In this document: in pieces, positions 1-7,474 of the stretch
Position numbering within the stretch: position 1 is the stretch's first letter
Layout of the letters: every line of letters begins with the position of its first letter
Source: an uncultured Treponema sp.
GTDB lineage: Bacteria > Spirochaetota > Spirochaetia > Treponematales > Treponemataceae
NCBI GenBank assembly: GCA_937892225.1
Contig: CALAUH010000310.1
Span: 1-10,431 of the forward strand
Length of the DNA: 10,431 nucleotides
Reading direction: 5' to 3'
The notes under the pieces: model-generated
Told to the model about the DNA's origin: nothing
The model's input: the letters and a program-made list of their open reading frames with translations, nothing else
Databases searched by the model: none
Position numbers and translations under genes: made by a program

Positions 1-1
1 C

Positions 2-457
2 ATTAAAAGAAATTCTGATGCAATTCTTCCTCTTAAAAAGAAGAGATATAAAGTTTTTTATGTAAATGAACAGATTGTAAAAGGAATAAACGAATATTTA
101 AGTTCAATTTCAAAAGAAAAACGTCTGCAGATTTTAATAAAAAGAATTAACTGCAAAAAAGATTTCTTTGCGGAAAAAGAATTGAATGTTTTTGTTTATG
201 GAACAGATAAGCAGATGGCCGAAAAAGAAATAAAAAAACTTTTTCCAAATCAGATAAAAGCCATAAATGGTACGGAATTTAATAAATTTATTCAGGAAGA
301 TGATATCGGTCTTTCTGTAAATGAAGGAATTATTTTACAGACAACAGATCAGTCTATAACTGCAAAATTTACTTTATGTGAAGTAATAAAAAATCTTTTG
401 GATACAGAAACAGAAAATCTTGCAAATGCATTATTTGGTAATGGAGGACTTGATTAA
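2..457 (+). CDS. atpE: V-type ATPase subunit E, C-terminal part (5'-truncated by window edge)
   Basis: The frame is open from the window edge, giving 151 visible residues before TAA at 455-457; the true start lies upstream. Subunit E forms the peripheral stalk that links the catalytic head to the membrane subunit I. The visible part has the layout of the E C-terminal domain: a helical stretch (VNEQIVKGINEYL), a central strand region (ELNVFVYG), a Gly-Ile-Ile-Leu strand (NEGIILQTTD), then TAKFTLCEVIKNLL and a terminal LANALFG, which matches the family pattern of a final 'T-x-E-x-L ... LF'. An internal TTG at 182 could be mistaken for the start, but the residues before it continue the same domain. 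The stop overlaps the atpA start by one base (TAATG). Identity rests on C-terminal pattern and position directly before atpA, so another operon-specific accessory subunit is possible but less likely. Confidence 0.75.
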   Translation: MKRNSDAILPLKKKRYKVFYVNEQIVKGINEYLSSISKEKRLQILIKRINCKKDFFAEKELNVFVYGTDKQMAEKEIKKLFPNQIKAINGTEFNKFIQEDDIGLSVNEGIILQTTDQSITAKFTLCEVIKNLLDTETENLANALFGNGGLD

Positions 458-2217
458 TGAGTGGAAAAATTACAAGAATTTCAGGACCAATTGTATATGC
501 TCAAGGTTTGGAAGATTCTGGACTTTATGATGTAGTAAACGTTGGAAACAAAAAACTTATTGGTGAAATTGTAAGACAGGAAAAAGGAAATTCAACAATT
601 CAGGTTTATGAAGATCCGACTGGAATGTATGTCGGCGAAGAAGTTGTCTGTACAAATAAACCGTTATCTTTATTCTTAGGACCTGGAATATTAGGAAATA
701 TTTATGATGGAATTCAGCGTCCGTTACAGGCAATGTATAATGAATCAGGAAGTTTTTTATTGCCAGGGCAGAGAGTAGAACCTCTGGATTTGAGAAAAAT
801 CTGGCATTTTGAAGCCTGTGCTGGAATTCAAAATGATTGTGATATTTATCCTGGAATGGTTATTGGTACTGTAAAAGAAACAGAATCAGTTATACAGTCT
901 ATAATGATTCCTCCATTGATAAAAGGAAAAAAACTTGTTTCTTTTAAAGGAACTGGTGATTACACAGTAAATGATGTAATTGCATTAACAGAATTAAATG
1001 AAGAAATAAAATTAGCACATTATTGGGCAGTTAGAAAGCCACGACCATATTCTCAAAAACTTACAGTTTCAGAACCATTAATTACGGGGCAGAGAGTAAT
1101 TGATGTATTTTTTCCGTTAAGTAAAGGTGGAACTGCAGCAATTCCAGGAGGATTTGGAACTGGTAAAACAATGACACAACATGCTATTGCAAAATGGTGT
1201 GATGCAGATTTAATAGTTTACATTGGCTGTGGTGAACGTGGAAATGAAATGACAGATGTTCTTACAGAATTTCCACAGCTTATAGACCCGCGAACTGGTC
1301 GTTCAATTATGGAAAGAACAGTTTTAATTGCAAATACTTCTAATATGCCTGTAGCAGCACGAGAGGTATCTTTATATTCAGGAATTACAATTGCTGAATA
1401 TTATCGCGATATGGGTATGACAGTTGCAGTAATGGCAGATTCAACAAGCCGCTGGGCAGAAGCTTTACGTGAACTTTCCGGCCGTATGGAAGAAATGCCG
1501 GCTGAAGAAGGTTTTCCTGCATATTTACCGACAAGACTTGCATCATTTTATGAAAGGGCAGGTCGTGTAAATACATTAAATCAGAAAGAAGGCTCTGTAA
1601 GTATTATTGGTGCAGTTTCTCCTCCAGGTGGTGATTTTAGTGAACCGGTTACTCAGCATACAAAAAGATTTATCAGATGTTTCTGGGCATTGGACAGGGA
1701 ACTTGCAAATTCCAGACATTATCCTGCCATAGGATGGATAGAATCATATTCAGAATATGCAGATGAAATAAAAGACTGGTGGGAAGCAAAAAATCCTTTG
1801 TGGTCAAAACTGCGTCAGCAGGGGCTGGATTTATTAAAAGAAGAACAGAAGTTACAGCAGATTGTCCGTTTGATTGGACCAGATGCATTGCCACCTTCTC
1901 AAAGATTAGTCTTAAAAGTTGCTGAAATGATTAAGAACGGCTTTTTACAGCAGAATGCTTTTGATGATGTAGACAAATATTGTTCATCAGATAAACAGAT
2001 TATTATTCTTCAGCTGATAATGAAATATTATGAAAAAGCAGATGAGTATTTGAAAAAAGGCGGTTCATTATCAAAAGTGCTTTCTATTCCTGTGTGTGAA
2101 CAGATTGTAAAAATCAAAATGCAATATAAAAATGAAGAAATAGAAAAAATTCAGGAACTTGAAATTCAGTTAGACCATCAGATTGGTGAATTAGGAAGTT
2201 TATATGAAAGGAATTGA
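457..2217 (+). CDS. atpA: V/A-type ATPase catalytic subunit A
   Basis: Catalytic, nucleotide-hydrolysing subunit of the V1/A1 head; with B it forms the A3B3 ring on the cytoplasmic side. The 586-aa length is normal for the family. Visible in order: N-terminal beta-barrel (GKITRISGPIVYAQGL, about residues 3-18), the A-specific 'non-homologous' insert (about 111-185), Walker A GGFGTGKT at 231-238 with Lys237, the GERGNE motif at 259-264 with the catalytic Glu260, a Walker B strand ending in Asp328 (VAVMADSTSRWAEALRE), the EEGFPAYLPTRLASFYERAGRV block at about 350-371, and a helical C-terminal domain. The P-loop has Gly-Phe-Gly-Thr where the common family form is Pro-Phe-Gly-Ser/Ala. A clear GGAGG ribosome site at 443-447 lies 9 nt before the ATG. 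The 3' end overlaps atpB by 14 nt, indicating translational coupling. The direction of coupling (H+ or Na+, synthesis or hydrolysis) cannot be read from this subunit. Confidence 0.97.
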   Translation: MSGKITRISGPIVYAQGLEDSGLYDVVNVGNKKLIGEIVRQEKGNSTIQVYEDPTGMYVGEEVVCTNKPLSLFLGPGILGNIYDGIQRPLQAMYNESGSFLLPGQRVEPLDLRKIWHFEACAGIQNDCDIYPGMVIGTVKETESVIQSIMIPPLIKGKKLVSFKGTGDYTVNDVIALTELNEEIKLAHYWAVRKPRPYSQKLTVSEPLITGQRVIDVFFPLSKGGTAAIPGGFGTGKTMTQHAIAKWCDADLIVYIGCGERGNEMTDVLTEFPQLIDPRTGRSIMERTVLIANTSNMPVAAREVSLYSGITIAEYYRDMGMTVAVMADSTSRWAEALRELSGRMEEMPAEEGFPAYLPTRLASFYERAGRVNTLNQKEGSVSIIGAVSPPGGDFSEPVTQHTKRFIRCFWALDRELANSRHYPAIGWIESYSEYADEIKDWWEAKNPLWSKLRQQGLDLLKEEQKLQQIVRLIGPDALPPSQRLVLKVAEMIKNGFLQQNAFDDVDKYCSSDKQIIILQLIMKYYEKADEYLKKGGSLSKVLSIPVCEQIVKIKMQYKNEEIEKIQELEIQLDHQIGELGSLYERN

Positions 2218-3583
2218 ATATAAAGGATTAAATTCTGTAGAAGGACCGATTGTTGTTTTACAAAGAACAGAAAATGTTTTTTATGGTGAAACAGTAAAAG
2301 TACGAGACAGAAATAATGATGAAAGAATTGGCCGTATTGTTGATATAAATGAAAAAGCTGTTATAGTTCAGATTTTCGGTGATACAACAGGTCTTGATTT
2401 AGATAATACTCATTATGAATTTCTGGAAAATCCGCTTGAATTAAGAGTAGGTGAAGATTTACTTGGAAGAATTTTTAATGGTCTTGGTGAACCGATTGAC
2501 GGTTTTCCGCAGATTATTTCATCAAAAAAAGTAAATGTTAATGGCAATCCTATAAATCCTTTTGCACGAGTTTATCCGAAAGATTTTATTCAGACAGGAA
2601 TTTCTGCTATTGACGGTATGAATTCTCTAGTACGCGGACAGAAACTTCCTATTTTTTCAGGCAATGGTTTACCTCATAATAAACTTACAGCACAGATTAT
2701 CCGTCAGGCAAAACTTCGTGCAAATGATGAAAAATTCGTAATGGTTTTTGCCGGAATGGGAATTAAATATGATGTTGCAAAGTTTTTTACAGACAGTTTT
2801 GAAGAATCAGGAGTCTTATCAAATGTAGTAATGTTTCTGTCTCTTGCAGATGCACCTAGTATAGAAAGAATTATTACTCCTCGATGTGCTTTAACTGCTG
2901 CCGAATATCTTGCTTTTGAAAAAGATATGCATGTTTTAGTTGTTATGACAGATATGACAAACTATTGTGAAGCTTTGCGTGAAATTTCAACAACAAGAGG
3001 AGAAGTTCCGGGGCGAAAAGGATATCCGGGTTATTTATATTCAGATTTAGCAGAATTATACGAAAGAGCCGGTAAAATAAAAGGTTCGAATGGTTCTATA
3101 ACTCAAATTCCTATTTTAACAATGCCAAATGATGATATTTCTCATCCAATACCAGATTTAACTGGATATATTACAGAAGGACAGATTGTACTGGAACGAG
3201 AACTTTTTCAGAAAGGTCTTTATCCTCCTGTAGCTGGTCTTCCTAGTTTAAGCCGTTTGATGAAAGACGGAATCGGTCCTGAAATGACAAGAGATGATCA
3301 TGCAAGTTTATCAAGTCAGTTGTTTGCATCATATTCTAAAGTAAAAACAATCAGAAATCTTGCATCAATTATTGGTGAAGAAGAATTATCTGATTTAGAT
3401 AAAAAGTATCTTGTGTTTGGAGATAGATTTGAAACAGAATTTTTATCACAAGGTGAAAATGAAGAAAGAACAATTGAACAGACATTAGATTTAGGATGGG
3501 AAATTTTAAAAGAACTTCCAGAAGAAGAACTTACAAGAATTAAACCTGAGTTGATTCAAAAGTATATGAATGTTCAAGGATAA
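2204..3583 (+). CDS. atpB: V/A-type ATPase non-catalytic subunit B
   Basis: Regulatory/non-catalytic partner of subunit A in the A3B3 hexamer. The 459-aa length is typical of prokaryotic B subunits. The start fits the family (a short lead, then EYKGLNSVEGPIVVLQ). The nucleotide site has the degenerate P-loop SGNGLPHN at 152-159, which lacks GKT as in all B subunits. VLVVMTDMTNYCEALREIS (about 244-261) is the B-family signature, followed by GRKGYPGYLYSDLAELYERAG (about 269-289). PSLSRLMKDGIG carries the arginine finger, Arg350 by my count, which acts in trans on the A-subunit nucleotide. The start lies inside the end of atpA (14-nt overlap), with AGGAA at 2193-2197, 6 nt before the ATG, so translation is probably coupled. 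The stop is 3 nt before atpD. Confidence 0.97.
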   Translation: MKGIEYKGLNSVEGPIVVLQRTENVFYGETVKVRDRNNDERIGRIVDINEKAVIVQIFGDTTGLDLDNTHYEFLENPLELRVGEDLLGRIFNGLGEPIDGFPQIISSKKVNVNGNPINPFARVYPKDFIQTGISAIDGMNSLVRGQKLPIFSGNGLPHNKLTAQIIRQAKLRANDEKFVMVFAGMGIKYDVAKFFTDSFEESGVLSNVVMFLSLADAPSIERIITPRCALTAAEYLAFEKDMHVLVVMTDMTNYCEALREISTTRGEVPGRKGYPGYLYSDLAELYERAGKIKGSNGSITQIPILTMPNDDISHPIPDLTGYITEGQIVLERELFQKGLYPPVAGLPSLSRLMKDGIGPEMTRDDHASLSSQLFASYSKVKTIRNLASIIGEEELSDLDKKYLVFGDRFETEFLSQGENEERTIEQTLDLGWEILKELPEEELTRIKPELIQKYMNVQG

Positions 3584-3586
3584 CAG

Positions 3587-4210
3587 ATGGCAAGATTAAA
3601 TATTGCACCGACAAAAGCAAATTTATTCTCAATGAAAGAACAGTTAGCTGTTTCAACAAATGGATATGATTTGCTTGAAGAAAAACGTGAAATTCTGGTA
3701 ACAGAGTTGATGCAGCTTGTCGATCAGGTAAAAGAACTTGAAACAAAAATAGATCAGGTTGTAGAAGAAGCTTATCCTGCTTTTAAGAAAATGCTTGTTA
3801 CAGATGGTGCAGATCAGATTGAAAGAATTTCAAATGGTATAAGTTATGATTTTAATATGAAAGAAAAACTGGTTTCTGTAGCGGGGCTTCAATTTGAAAC
3901 AGTCGAAGTAGAAATCCCTAAAAAAGAATTGTTTCATTCATTTTTGGGAACATATGCAAACTCTGATGCAACAATAGTTAAATTTTTTGAACTTCTGTCT
4001 CTTCTTGCAAAAATGGCAGAAATTCGTTCAATAGTATGGCGTCTTGCAATTGAAGTAAAAAAAACTCAGAGAAGGGTAAATGCATTAGATAAAATGATTA
4101 TTCCTCAGACAGAAGAAACTGTAAAATATATTGAAAATGTTCTGGAAGAACGTGAACGAGAAAACATTTTTGTGTTAAAATCATTAAAAAAGAAAAATGG
4201 AAAAAAATGA
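3587..4210 (+). CDS. atpD: V/A-type ATPase subunit D (central rotor stalk)
   Basis: Subunit D is the coiled-coil axle that rotates inside the A3B3 head and transmits torque to the membrane ring. The 207-aa protein has the family pattern: N-terminal helix (NIAPTKANLFSMKEQL, then GYDLLEEKREILVTELM), a less conserved middle, and a C-terminal helix with the diagnostic RRVNALDKMIIPQTEETVKYI at about 162-182 and LEERERENIFVLKSLKKK at about 186-203. It ends in a Lys-rich tail. The start follows AGGA at 3577-3580 with a 6-nt spacer, and the gap from atpB is only 3 nt. The end overlaps the J-domain gene by 4 nt (ATGA), so that gene belongs to the same transcript. In many operons I and K follow D; here they do not. 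Confidence 0.95.
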   Translation: MARLNIAPTKANLFSMKEQLAVSTNGYDLLEEKREILVTELMQLVDQVKELETKIDQVVEEAYPAFKKMLVTDGADQIERISNGISYDFNMKEKLVSVAGLQFETVEVEIPKKELFHSFLGTYANSDATIVKFFELLSLLAKMAEIRSIVWRLAIEVKKTQRRVNALDKMIIPQTEETVKYIENVLEERERENIFVLKSLKKKNGKK

Positions 4211-4962
4211 TGTTAAAAAATTTTTATAAGGTACTTGGTGTTCGACAAAATGCAACCCTTGCAGAAATTAAACGGGCATATAGAGAAAAGGCAAAAATTT
4301 TACATCCAGATTTAACTGGTGACGTATCCCGCAGTGATGAATTTGACGAAGTTGTAAAAGCCTACAGAGTTCTTTCTGATGCAAGACAGCGTTCTATTTT
4401 TGATGAGTCTTATTTTGCAAAAATGCATATTTATAAAACTCCATCAGATTCTTTTGATTATTATAAATGGCTTTCTGCAAGAGATGACAGTGAAAGTCGT
4501 GCAAAATTAATTTTTTATACATTGATGCATCAAAAAGAAGATGAAGCTGTTCAGGAATTTAAAAAGATGCAGACAACAAGAGCAGATTTTTCTTTAAAAA
4601 ATTATTTTACCCGAGAAGATTTTATGGATTATGGATATATCCTTGCAGAAGAACTTGTTATTCGTGCAGAGTATTACGACGCTTTCTTACTGCTCGAACA
4701 GATTATAAAAATGGAATATTCGTATACATATTTTTATATATTTTTCCCGGAAGTTTTAGAATTTACACTGGCAATTTTAAAAAAGAACATAGATGGAATT
4801 ATCAGTGATGAACTTGCACTTGATGTTTATGAACGTGCACTTGATTTGAATTTAGGTCGTGCAAATGATAAATTCTTTTTAAAAAAAATGTCCGAAGAAT
4901 ATCACAGAATTGGAGATGAAACTACAGCCGCTTTCTGTAGAATGCAGAGTGAAAAAATGTAG
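4207..4962 (+). CDS. J-domain (DnaJ-like, class C) protein
   Basis: The N-terminal 65 or so residues are a J-domain: FYKVLGVRQNATLAEIKRAYRE, the HPD tripeptide at residues 33-35 that is required to stimulate DnaK/Hsp70 ATPase, and a final helix with FDEVVKAYRVLSDARQRSIFD. The Gly/Phe linker, CXXCXGXG zinc fingers and client-binding domain of true DnaJ are absent. The remaining 185 or so residues are predicted by eye to be mostly alpha-helical (for example EELVIRAEYYDAFLLLEQI), possibly TPR-like, so this is a class C J-protein that probably brings DnaK to a specific client. ATGA overlap with atpD suggests translational coupling; the ribosome site is weak. The start is ATG-ATG, so initiation could be at 4207 or 4210. 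A role in ATPase assembly is inferred from position only. No transmembrane segment is evident, so it is likely cytoplasmic. Confidence 0.85.
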   Translation: MMLKNFYKVLGVRQNATLAEIKRAYREKAKILHPDLTGDVSRSDEFDEVVKAYRVLSDARQRSIFDESYFAKMHIYKTPSDSFDYYKWLSARDDSESRAKLIFYTLMHQKEDEAVQEFKKMQTTRADFSLKNYFTREDFMDYGYILAEELVIRAEYYDAFLLLEQIIKMEYSYTYFYIFFPEVLEFTLAILKKNIDGIISDELALDVYERALDLNLGRANDKFFLKKMSEEYHRIGDETTAAFCRMQSEKM

Positions 4963-4974
4963 TTTTTTTTCTTC

Positions 4975-5003
4975 TTTCAACTTTTTTTACAAAATTGTAT
5001 AAT
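4975..5003 (+). promoter_or_regulatory. Candidate sigma-70 type promoter for map
   Basis: A perfect -10 box TATAAT lies at 4998-5003. A weak -35 (TTTCAA, 4975-4980) sits 17 nt upstream in a T-rich tract. The predicted start near 5010 gives a leader of only about 12 nt, which begins at the AGAGG ribosome site (5010-5014). This separates map transcription from the V-ATPase operon, though read-through is possible because no convincing terminator follows the J-domain gene. Confidence 0.5.
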
Positions 5004-5021
5004 CACTCTAGAGGTTTTAAA

Positions 5022-5777
5022 ATGATTCGTTTAAAAAATCAGGAAGAAATTGAAGGAATTAGAAAAGCTTGTCATCTTACAGCAGATATGTTTAATGAGC
5101 TTATTCCTAAAATAAAAGAAGGAATGAGTACATATGATGTAGATAAATTGTTTGAAAAATATATTACATCACACGGTGGAACTCCTGCATGGTGGCGCGA
5201 AGATTTTCCAGGTTCAATTTGTATAAGCATAAATGAAGAAGTAATTCATGGTTTACCGTCAAAGAAAAGAATCATTAAGAATGGTGATTTAGTAAGTATT
5301 GATGTTGGTATAGATTTAAATGGATATATAAGTGATACAACACATTCTATATTGATTGGAAATGTTAAACCTGAAGTAAAAAAATTACAGCAGGTAACAG
5401 AAGAATGTTTAAAAGCCGGAATTGCAGCGTGCAAAGTTGGAAACAGAATCAGTGATATTGCAAATGCTGTATACGAAATTGCAGATAAAAACGGTTATGG
5501 CGTTGTTTATGATTATTGCGGACATGGCGTTGGTTTAGATGTACACGAAGATCCTAATGTTCCAAACTGTCCTTTTAGAGGTGCCAATCCTCGTATAAAA
5601 GCCGGAATGGTTTTAGCAATTGAACCTATGATTAATCTTGGTGTTCCGGATGTTGATGTACTTGAAGACGGATGGACTGTAGTTACAGCTGATGAAAAAG
5701 TAAGCTGTCATGAAGAACATACAGTTGCAGTTTTCGAAGATCATACAGAAGTCTTAACAGATTTAAATTATAAATAA
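5022..5777 (+). CDS. map: Methionine aminopeptidase, type I
   Basis: Removes the initiator methionine from nascent proteins in the cytoplasm, after deformylation; a dinuclear metalloenzyme of the pita-bread fold. The 251-aa product has the five metal ligands in the expected contexts: Asp94 (VSIDVG), Asp105 (SDTTH), His168 (CGHGVG), Glu201 (IEPM) and Glu232 (EEHTVAV). The substrate-site histidines His76 (EVIHG) and His175 (VHEDP) are also present. These numbers run a constant three residues below the E. coli enzyme as I recall it, so it is intact and probably active. I chose ATG 5022 because AGAGG at 5010-5014 lies 7 nt upstream and the protein then begins MIRLKNQEEIEGIRKA, the family norm. 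A TTG at 4995 in frame would add nine residues but overlaps the -10 box. There is no N-terminal zinc-finger extension. Confidence 0.97.
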   Translation: MIRLKNQEEIEGIRKACHLTADMFNELIPKIKEGMSTYDVDKLFEKYITSHGGTPAWWREDFPGSICISINEEVIHGLPSKKRIIKNGDLVSIDVGIDLNGYISDTTHSILIGNVKPEVKKLQQVTEECLKAGIAACKVGNRISDIANAVYEIADKNGYGVVYDYCGHGVGLDVHEDPNVPNCPFRGANPRIKAGMVLAIEPMINLGVPDVDVLEDGWTVVTADEKVSCHEEHTVAVFEDHTEVLTDLNYK

Positions 5778-5864
5778 TTGAAAAATTATAAAAAAATTTG
5801 TTACTTTTTATAAAATATTTAGTTATATTTTTAAATACATAAAAGTAATATAGAGGTATATAAA

Positions 5865-7388
5865 ATGAAAAAGTGGACTAAACGTATTCTTTTTGCAGCT
5901 ACAACATTTGTTTTAGCTTTTGCTTTAGTTTCTTTATCATGTGGAAAAACTAAAGTTTTTGGTTCTGCCAATACAATTGGAACTGCTGATACTGCATATG
6001 CAGAAACTCCAGCAAGATCAACTCCAACTCCTGCAGAAGCTCTTAAAATTATTGAAGCATTACAGATTTCTTTCAGATCTATTTCTGATGCTTTATTACC
6101 TGCCGTTGTAGAAGTTGATGTTACAGAAACAAAAACTTATAACAATCCAATGCAGGGGTTTAGTTTCGGCTGGCCATTTGATGAATTTTTTGGAAATGGT
6201 AACGGAAATGGCGATAAGGAAGGAAACAAATCTCGCGAATATGAAACAAAAGGTCTTGGTTCTGGTGTAATTGTAAGACGCACTGGAAATATTCTTTACG
6301 TACTTACAAATAACCACGTTGCAGGAACAGCAACAAAAATCAGTATTAAATTGAACGATGGTCGTGAGTTTGAAGGAAAATTAGTCGGTGCAGATGAAAG
6401 AATGGATATTGCACTTGTTTCTTTTGTTTCAAACGATAAATCAATTCCTGTTGCTACCCTTGGTGATTCAGATGAAGTTTCAACTGGTGATATCTGTTTA
6501 GCATTTGGTGCTCCATTAGGATACAGTCAGTCTGTAACACAGGGTATTGTAAGTGCAACTGGTCGTAATGAAACACAGATGTCTTCTATCAGTGATTTTA
6601 TTCAGACTGATGCAGCTATTAATCAGGGAAACAGTGGTGGTCCATTGGTAAATATTTATGGAGAAGTAATTGGAATTAATACATGGATTGCTTCTTCTTC
6701 TGGTGGTTCACAGGGATTAGGATTTGCTATTCCAATTAATAATATCAAGAAATCAATAGATTCATTTATTGATAAAGGTAAAGTTGTTTATGGATGGCTT
6801 GGTGTTTCACTGTTAGAAGTAAATAAAGACTTTAAGAAAGAGCTTGGCGTAGATAAATATGATGGTGCATTTGCATGTGAAATATTCATGGATTCTCCAG
6901 CATATAAAGCAGGAATTAAACCTGGTGATTATATCGTAGAAATGAACGGTAAAAAAGTAAAAACTGTAAATCAGCTTGTTCGTGATGTAGGTTATCTTGA
7001 AGCCGGTACAACAGCTACATTAACAGTAATCCGTGAAGGAAAAAGATTACCTGCTATTTCAGTAAAAATTGAAGAAAGAGATAAGGATGTAGATAATCAG
7101 AATAATAAACTCTGGCCTGGATTTATTGCTTCACCAATTACAGAAGATTTACAGAAAGAATTGAAACTTGCAGCAAATGTAAAAGGTGTTGTAATCACAA
7201 ATGTAGAAGCTAAGAGCCCTGCTGCTTTATTAAGACTTCAGAACGGTGATATTATTACTGCTGTAAATGGAACTAAAGTTACAAATATTCAGGAATTTTA
7301 TGGTGCACTTGCTTCTGCTGAAAAAGGTGTAAATTTTGATTTATACAATGAAAACGGAACTATAACAACAAGTACATTCAAGTTCTAG
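5865..7388 (+). CDS. htrA: HtrA/DegP-family periplasmic serine protease with two PDZ domains
   Basis: Envelope quality-control protease that degrades or holds misfolded exported proteins. The 507-aa product has an N-terminal export signal (MKKWTKR, then a hydrophobic stretch to about residue 25) ending in Cys26, which could be a relaxed spirochaetal lipobox (SLSC). A low-complexity segment to about residue 60 follows. The trypsin-like domain (about 70-305) carries His151 (TNNHVAG), Asp181 (MDIAL) and nucleophile Ser257 (GNSGGP). A Gly/Asn-rich loop at 109-121 resembles the long LA loop region of Do proteases. PDZ1 covers about 310-400 (YGWLGVSL, SPAYKAGIKPGDYI) and PDZ2 about 418-505 (SPAALLRLQNGDIITAVNG). 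AGAGG at 5852-5856, 8 nt before ATG, supports the start. The gene follows map by 87 nt and ends at a strong bidirectional terminator. From memory, map and an htrA gene are also neighbours in Treponema pallidum. Confidence 0.95.
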   Translation: MKKWTKRILFAATTFVLAFALVSLSCGKTKVFGSANTIGTADTAYAETPARSTPTPAEALKIIEALQISFRSISDALLPAVVEVDVTETKTYNNPMQGFSFGWPFDEFFGNGNGNGDKEGNKSREYETKGLGSGVIVRRTGNILYVLTNNHVAGTATKISIKLNDGREFEGKLVGADERMDIALVSFVSNDKSIPVATLGDSDEVSTGDICLAFGAPLGYSQSVTQGIVSATGRNETQMSSISDFIQTDAAINQGNSGGPLVNIYGEVIGINTWIASSSGGSQGLGFAIPINNIKKSIDSFIDKGKVVYGWLGVSLLEVNKDFKKELGVDKYDGAFACEIFMDSPAYKAGIKPGDYIVEMNGKKVKTVNQLVRDVGYLEAGTTATLTVIREGKRLPAISVKIEERDKDVDNQNNKLWPGFIASPITEDLQKELKLAANVKGVVITNVEAKSPAALLRLQNGDIITAVNGTKVTNIQEFYGALASAEKGVNFDLYNENGTITTSTFKF

Positions 7389-7403
7389 TATATATTTAGA
7401 AAT

Positions 7404-7458
7404 AAAAAAAAGACTTTCGTATAAGAAAAATATTCTTTATTACGAAAGTCTTTTTTTT
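7404..7458. terminator. Bidirectional intrinsic terminator between convergent genes
   Basis: A perfect 18-bp inverted repeat: AAAAAAAAGACTTTCGTA at 7404-7421 pairs with its exact complement at 7441-7458. A smaller inner stem (AAGAA 7423-7427 with TTCTT 7433-7437) is possible. Each strand ends in eight T residues after the GACTTTCGTA core, so it can stop transcription of htrA (stop at 7388) and of the minus-strand lipoprotein gene (stop at 7475). Confidence 0.92.
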
Positions 7459-7474
7459 GTTTAACGATAATTAA

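Noticed and set aside
182..457. Complete 91-aa gene starting at TTG 182
   Set aside because: The frame is open back to the window edge and the upstream residues continue the subunit E domain, so TTG 182 is internal.
4922..4970. Terminator after the J-domain gene (CTACAG/CTGTAG stem, then T tract)
   Set aside because: The 6-bp stem is inside the coding region and 22 nt from the T run; the nearer A/T-only pairing is too weak. Some attenuation is possible but not supportable as a terminator.
4995..5021. TTG 4995 as the start of methionine aminopeptidase
   Set aside because: It overlaps the -10 box, has no ribosome site, and adds nine non-conserved residues; ATG 5022 has AGAGG at the right distance.
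5778..5864. Separate promoter for htrA
   Set aside because: TATAAA and TATATT strings exist, and a TTGTTA at 5798, but spacing to each is wrong or arbitrary in such AT-rich DNA; cotranscription with map is equally likely.
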